From the NCBI RefSeq assembly GCF_007431345.1, contig NZ_CP041730.1:5228480-5292479 (forward strand): a stretch of DNA of 64,000 nt, in the 5' to 3' direction. The stretch is from Chitinimonas arctica (lineage in GTDB: Bacteria; Pseudomonadota; Gammaproteobacteria; Burkholderiales; Chitinimonadaceae). Within the stretch, counting starts at the first letter, position 1, and every line of letters begins with the position of its first letter. This document shows positions 60,984-64,000 of the stretch, piece by piece. Both the position numbers and the translations under genes were made by a program. The notes beneath the pieces were generated by a model. It saw only the letters and a program-made list of their open reading frames with translations, had not been told where the DNA came from and did no database searches.

Positions 60984-62817
60984 TCGGCAGCCCCTTGATT
61001 CGTACGGACGGCCAGTACCGCCACAAAGTCGATACCAGCTGCAGCCAGGAAGCCAAGCAAGCAGCCATGCAAGCCCGGCCCAAGGAAGCGCCGCTGAGCT
61101 TGTGGGAGTTCGTTCAAAAGGTGGCGCCCGAAAAGGACTGGCCCAAGCTGGAGGGCCGTTCGGAAGCGGACCTGTTGGACGCTATCAAGGTTTATATCGC
61201 CCGGCGGGAAGGGTGCGACGAGAGCGGAGAGCAGGAACTCGCGGCCTGTGGCAATGCGTGGCGCACCTTGCTAGCCGATGACCATGCGAGCGACGGCGAC
61301 ATCAAGTCGCTCGCCAAGCGCTGCGCCGGCGCAATGGCCGTGGTGTTGCTGACCTATAGCCCCTGGGAAATCGTGGAGGCCGTATACGAGGCTCTGCGCA
61401 TTCCTTTCCTGCACGTGGGCATGCGTGGCGTGACCACGGAAAGCCTGGGGCATCGCCTTCGGGATGAAAAGACCTGGCGCCGCCATTTCCGCAAGGCGCA
61501 TGCGCAAGCCGTGGAGCATCGTTTGACCGATGCCGGCCGCGTGATGCGGGGCCGTGAGCCGGTCGTGTCCGGCCTGTCTCGCGCGAAAGGGCGCGAGCGC
61601 TGGCGGCGTAGCCGCGAGGCCATCGAGGCCGCGCAAATCGTCAGCGCCTGCGGCGAAACACTGGACCTAGCCACCGCCGTGGACGCCAGCGTATCCAATC
61701 CGCGTAACCGCCTGGCGGAACTGGTGATACGTGGGCGCGGCATGGAAGCCGCCGCCCAAGAGGCCGGCGACGCCGCTGTCTTTCTCACCATTACCAATCC
61801 GTCCCGCTATCACCCCAGCCGCAGCCGCTTCCTCAAGACGGACCAGGGGCGCAAATACTACTCGGAGCCGAACCCAAATTGGATGGAAGGCGGCAAGCCG
61901 ACGCCACGGGAGGGCAATGCCGCCCTGCTGAAGGTGTTTGCAAGCTGCGCTGCGTGGTCAAGAACCGTAAGTGGCCGATCTATGGATTGCGCGTGGTTGA
62001 GCCTCACGCCGACGGCTCGCCGCACTGGCATATGCTGGTGTTCGGCCCCGGCCACTCTTGGAAGCGTTTGTCACCGAGTACGAAACACGGGCTTGCGAAG
62101 AGGATGCCGCCGAGCTGGAGGGCATGACCAGCGTACAAGATGAAAACGGCCACTGGAAGCGCGTACCCGTCCGCCAGGCCCGGTTTAAGGCCGTCTGGCT
62201 CGATAACGTGGCTGCCGATGGAGAAGGCAAGCGCTACGGCGGCCCTTTGGCTTACATCCTCAAGTACCTGGCAAAGAACCTGACCGGTCGAAAGAACGAC
62301 GGCGGCGAAATCGGCCAGGATTTCGAGATAGGCAAGGGCGCCGTCGAAGGCGCCGAGTTGGTTCGTATCTGGGCCAGCCTTTGGGGCATCCGGCAGTTTC
62401 AAGCGTTCGGCGATGCGAGTGTCAGCGTGTGGCGCGAGGCCCGCCGCCTGCGCGACACCCCACCCAAGGATCAAGTACTCATGGCGTTTGCTGGCCGCAA
62501 CCGTAAACGATTGGCACGCCTACCGGGAGCTATCCAAGCAGGTCTATTTCCATCTTGTGCGAGAGGCTGCGCAGGGATGCAACCGCTTTGGAGAGTGGCG
62601 CGGCGAAGTGGTCAAGGGCTTCGGCCACGAATTCGCCGATGCCACCACCCGCACCAAGACATGGACCATTGATTGGCGCGCGGGCCAGCGCAAAGCGGCA
62701 GAAGCGCAGCGCAGCGCCGCAGCACAAGATTGGCTTCACGGTCACAACCGCCCATCGCGCCAAGAGTTCGTGCGCGGCGTGGAAGAGGAGTGGGCAATGT
62801 CGGGCTGCGCCCTGTAG
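60980..62817 (+). pseudogene. A: P2 A-type rolling-circle replication endonuclease, frameshifted three times
   Basis: The gene should encode about 610 residues of phage replication gene A family. Frame 1 (60980 to about 61940) holds the N-terminal region and VFLTITNPSRYHPSRSRF. Frame 2 (to about 62055) holds WPIYGLRVVEPHADGSPHWH with the HUH metal site. Frame 3 (to about 62490) holds GPLAYILKYLAKN with the paired tyrosines (Y-x3-Y). Frame 4 continues to the end at 62817. The first two shifts are each one missing base; the third is one extra or two missing. All catalytic residues remain, so either decay is very recent or the sequence has errors. Confidence 0.85.
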
Positions 62818-62855
62818 AGGGCCAAAGGCCCGACCTTGGATTCATATCAATAACT

Positions 62856-63001
62856 GTGCGCGACGAAATTCAAGCGGACGGCAGGCGACGATTTTTACCA
62901 AGGAATGGCCGTGCGTCACAGATTCGCGCCCGCCCAGCATGCCGCCGCCAATCAGTGTCATCGAGCGCAGTAAGAAGCGGCGCATTCGCGCCGAGTTTTA
63001 G
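62856..63001 (+). pseudogene. Possible small phage gene, frame unclear
   Basis: A GTG at 62856 opens RDEIQADGRRRFLPRNGRAS, while the likely end, SVIERSKKRRIRAEF, lies in another frame and ends at 63001. One frameshift would join them to about 48 residues. Weak evidence. Confidence 0.3.
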
Positions 63002-63130
63002 CGGTCCGCCACCCAGTCGCGCCTACAAGGCGTCTCACGTATGACGCAAACCCTTTTCCATGGGGCCGTGCTACGGCGCGCCCTCGCCATTCAACTTTGA
63101 ACCGATCTTTAGACTGTGAAGAGATAGACC

Positions 63131-63386
63131 ATGCAATACGAATTTCTCCGCAAGCATCTCCGCCTGACCATAGAACGCCAACGGGAGACTCTCGAATCAC
63201 GCATTCCACCTACTTGGAGATGGATTTACCCGAGGATGTGTTCAACCGCAGCTGCGTAGATAGCAGCGCGTCGCCCTGCTGGACGCGATAGGTGAGTGAG
63301 CAAGCAGGAAAGTATTGCTCGCTGCGACCTTCTCCGAGTGCGCGGTACTCACCGCCTTGCAGGCCCTGGAATGCGATATGTCCTAG
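63131..63386 (+). pseudogene. Broken small phage gene
   Basis: The start MQYEFLRKHLRLTIERQRET is convincing. The continuation STYLEMDLPEDVFNRS and then RVALLDAIGE and LAATFSECAVLTALQALECD lie in shifted frames, ending at TAG 63384-63386. At least two single-base changes are needed to restore one protein of about 80 residues. Family not known. Confidence 0.4.
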
Positions 63387-63471
63387 CGTGGATCATGGCG
63401 CCTAGTGCTAACCGGCGTCGGCCATTTCCGTTCGACTCCGCAACCTGACGACGATAACGAGGGTGAATAGC

Positions 63472-63686
63472 GTGTCTGATGAAATCGACCGCGCAAACGA
63501 GATTGCGCAAAACCACTTGGACGAACTCATTGCAACCCAGCGGGCAGCACTGCACGCGAAGGTACGCCCGAATGCGTGGATTGCGGGAGGACATACCCGC
63601 CGCCCGCGTGGTCTTTCCTGCGGCAAGGTTGCATAGATTGCCAAACCCTACGCGAGCTTCGCAGGCGCCAAGGGGTATGCGCCTAA
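63472..63686 (+). pseudogene. DksA/TraR C4-type zinc-finger protein gene, frameshifted
   Basis: GTG 63472 starts SDEIDRANEIAQNHLDELIA, the usual phage TraR N-terminus. The zinc finger ECVDCG ... GCIDCQTLRELRRRQG lies in the next frame and ends at TAA 63684-63686. One missing C in the CCC run at 63567-63569 explains the shift (Arg-Pro-Glu-Cys expected). All four zinc cysteines are present. Such proteins may bind RNA polymerase. Confidence 0.75.
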
Positions 63687-63763
63687 AGAACCCCAGCGCC
63701 GGGACCGCCGCGCACGACCAGCATTTGCACCAGTAAACGAACGATGAAAGAAAAGGACAGGGC

Positions 63764-63952
63764 ATGTACGAAATCCCGGCACCAATACACTTGCACATTC
63801 GACCTAAGCGCGGTGGGCCACGAGGGCTGACCATCACAACGGCGGACGGGCGACCGGCTCGGCTGGCTATCATTGACGATTCCGGTACTGTTCTAGATCA
63901 AGGGGACGCGGTTGCTCGCGAAGCATGGAATGTTACGCTGCCGTGTACATGA
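63764..63952 (+). CDS. Small phage protein, unknown
   Basis: 62 residues: PIHLHIRPKRGGPRGLTITT and ARLAIIDDSGTVLDQGDAVA, mainly beta. AGGACAG precedes the ATG. It overlaps the next gene by 4 bp. Not recognised. Confidence 0.6.
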   Translation: MYEIPAPIHLHIRPKRGGPRGLTITTADGRPARLAIIDDSGTVLDQGDAVAREAWNVTLPCT

Positions 63953-64000
63953 ACCTGCTGATTGGAAAAGGCTACTTGCGCGTCTATAGTGGTCCGCCGC
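63949..64000 (+). CDS. Start of a further phage gene, cut by the window end
   Basis: ATG at 63949 overlaps the preceding stop (ATGA) and opens NLLIGKGYLRVYSGPP. Only 17 codons are visible; no function can be given. Confidence 0.4.
   Translation, partial: MNLLIGKGYLRVYSGPP

Noticed and set aside
1..64000. CRISPR arrays, rRNA and tRNA genes
   Set aside because: No regularly spaced repeats or recognisable rRNA/tRNA sequences were seen on reading the window; a covariance-model search would be decisive for tRNAs.

Overview
The window looks like a betaproteobacterial chromosome carrying a large P2-like prophage. The bacterial part is GC-rich. Its gene content (hrcA, mltB, pmbA, darP and mog side by side, and an RND efflux operon) fits a Chromobacteriaceae/Burkholderia-like betaproteobacterium, but no species can be named from the sequence alone.

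Positions 1-23260 are bacterial. In order they hold: the heat-shock repressor hrcA; mltB, whose stop codon carries a 1180-bp IS630-family insertion; a MazEF-like toxin-antitoxin pair; a DUF1501/DUF1800 pair in which the DUF1800 gene is frameshifted; pmbA, darP and mog; a broken cysteine-synthase-like gene; a DUF885 protein; small envelope proteins; an Lnb-like DUF4105 protein; an amidase; glycerate kinase; and a TetR-adaptor-RND pump operon. The RND permease gene stops after about 60 % of its usual length, where phage DNA begins.

Positions 23261-64000 are prophage, and its right end lies outside the window. A large serine recombinase sits at the left junction. The structural genes then follow P2 order: Q and P leftward; O, N, M, L, X, two holin-like genes, endolysin, nested spanins, R, S, V, W, J, I, tail fibres, FI, FII, E/E', T, U and D rightward. 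The regulatory block follows: two paralogous membrane proteins and a CI-like repressor leftward, then a ribbon-helix-helix protein, an Ogr/Delta late activator, small genes and a P2 A-type rolling-circle replication gene rightward. A TGT-N13-ACA element precedes the O, V, FI and T operons and is probably the Ogr binding site.

Four A/T-richer cargo blocks interrupt the phage: (1) 25.3-28.0 kb, a transglutaminase-like protein, a miniature secreted RHS protein with a PD-(D/E)XK-type nuclease signature and a possible immunity protein; (2) 37.5-38.6 kb, a membrane protein and a Rap1a/Tai-like protein; (3) 45.8-48.8 kb, a secreted subtilase preceded by a free-standing homologue of its own prodomain; (4) 51.2-53.0 kb, a TraB/TIKI-like protein and a decayed membrane-protein gene. 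A further possible system is the repressor region: the repressor C-terminus and the N-termini of both membrane proteins carry the same short glycine-rich tag, and the repressor lacks a LexA-type protease domain.

Several genes on both sides of the junction (DUF1800, the cysteine-synthase-like gene, the replication gene, a DksA/TraR-like gene and others) are broken by apparent single-base deletions, several of them in homopolymer runs. Sequencing or assembly error must be considered alongside real decay.
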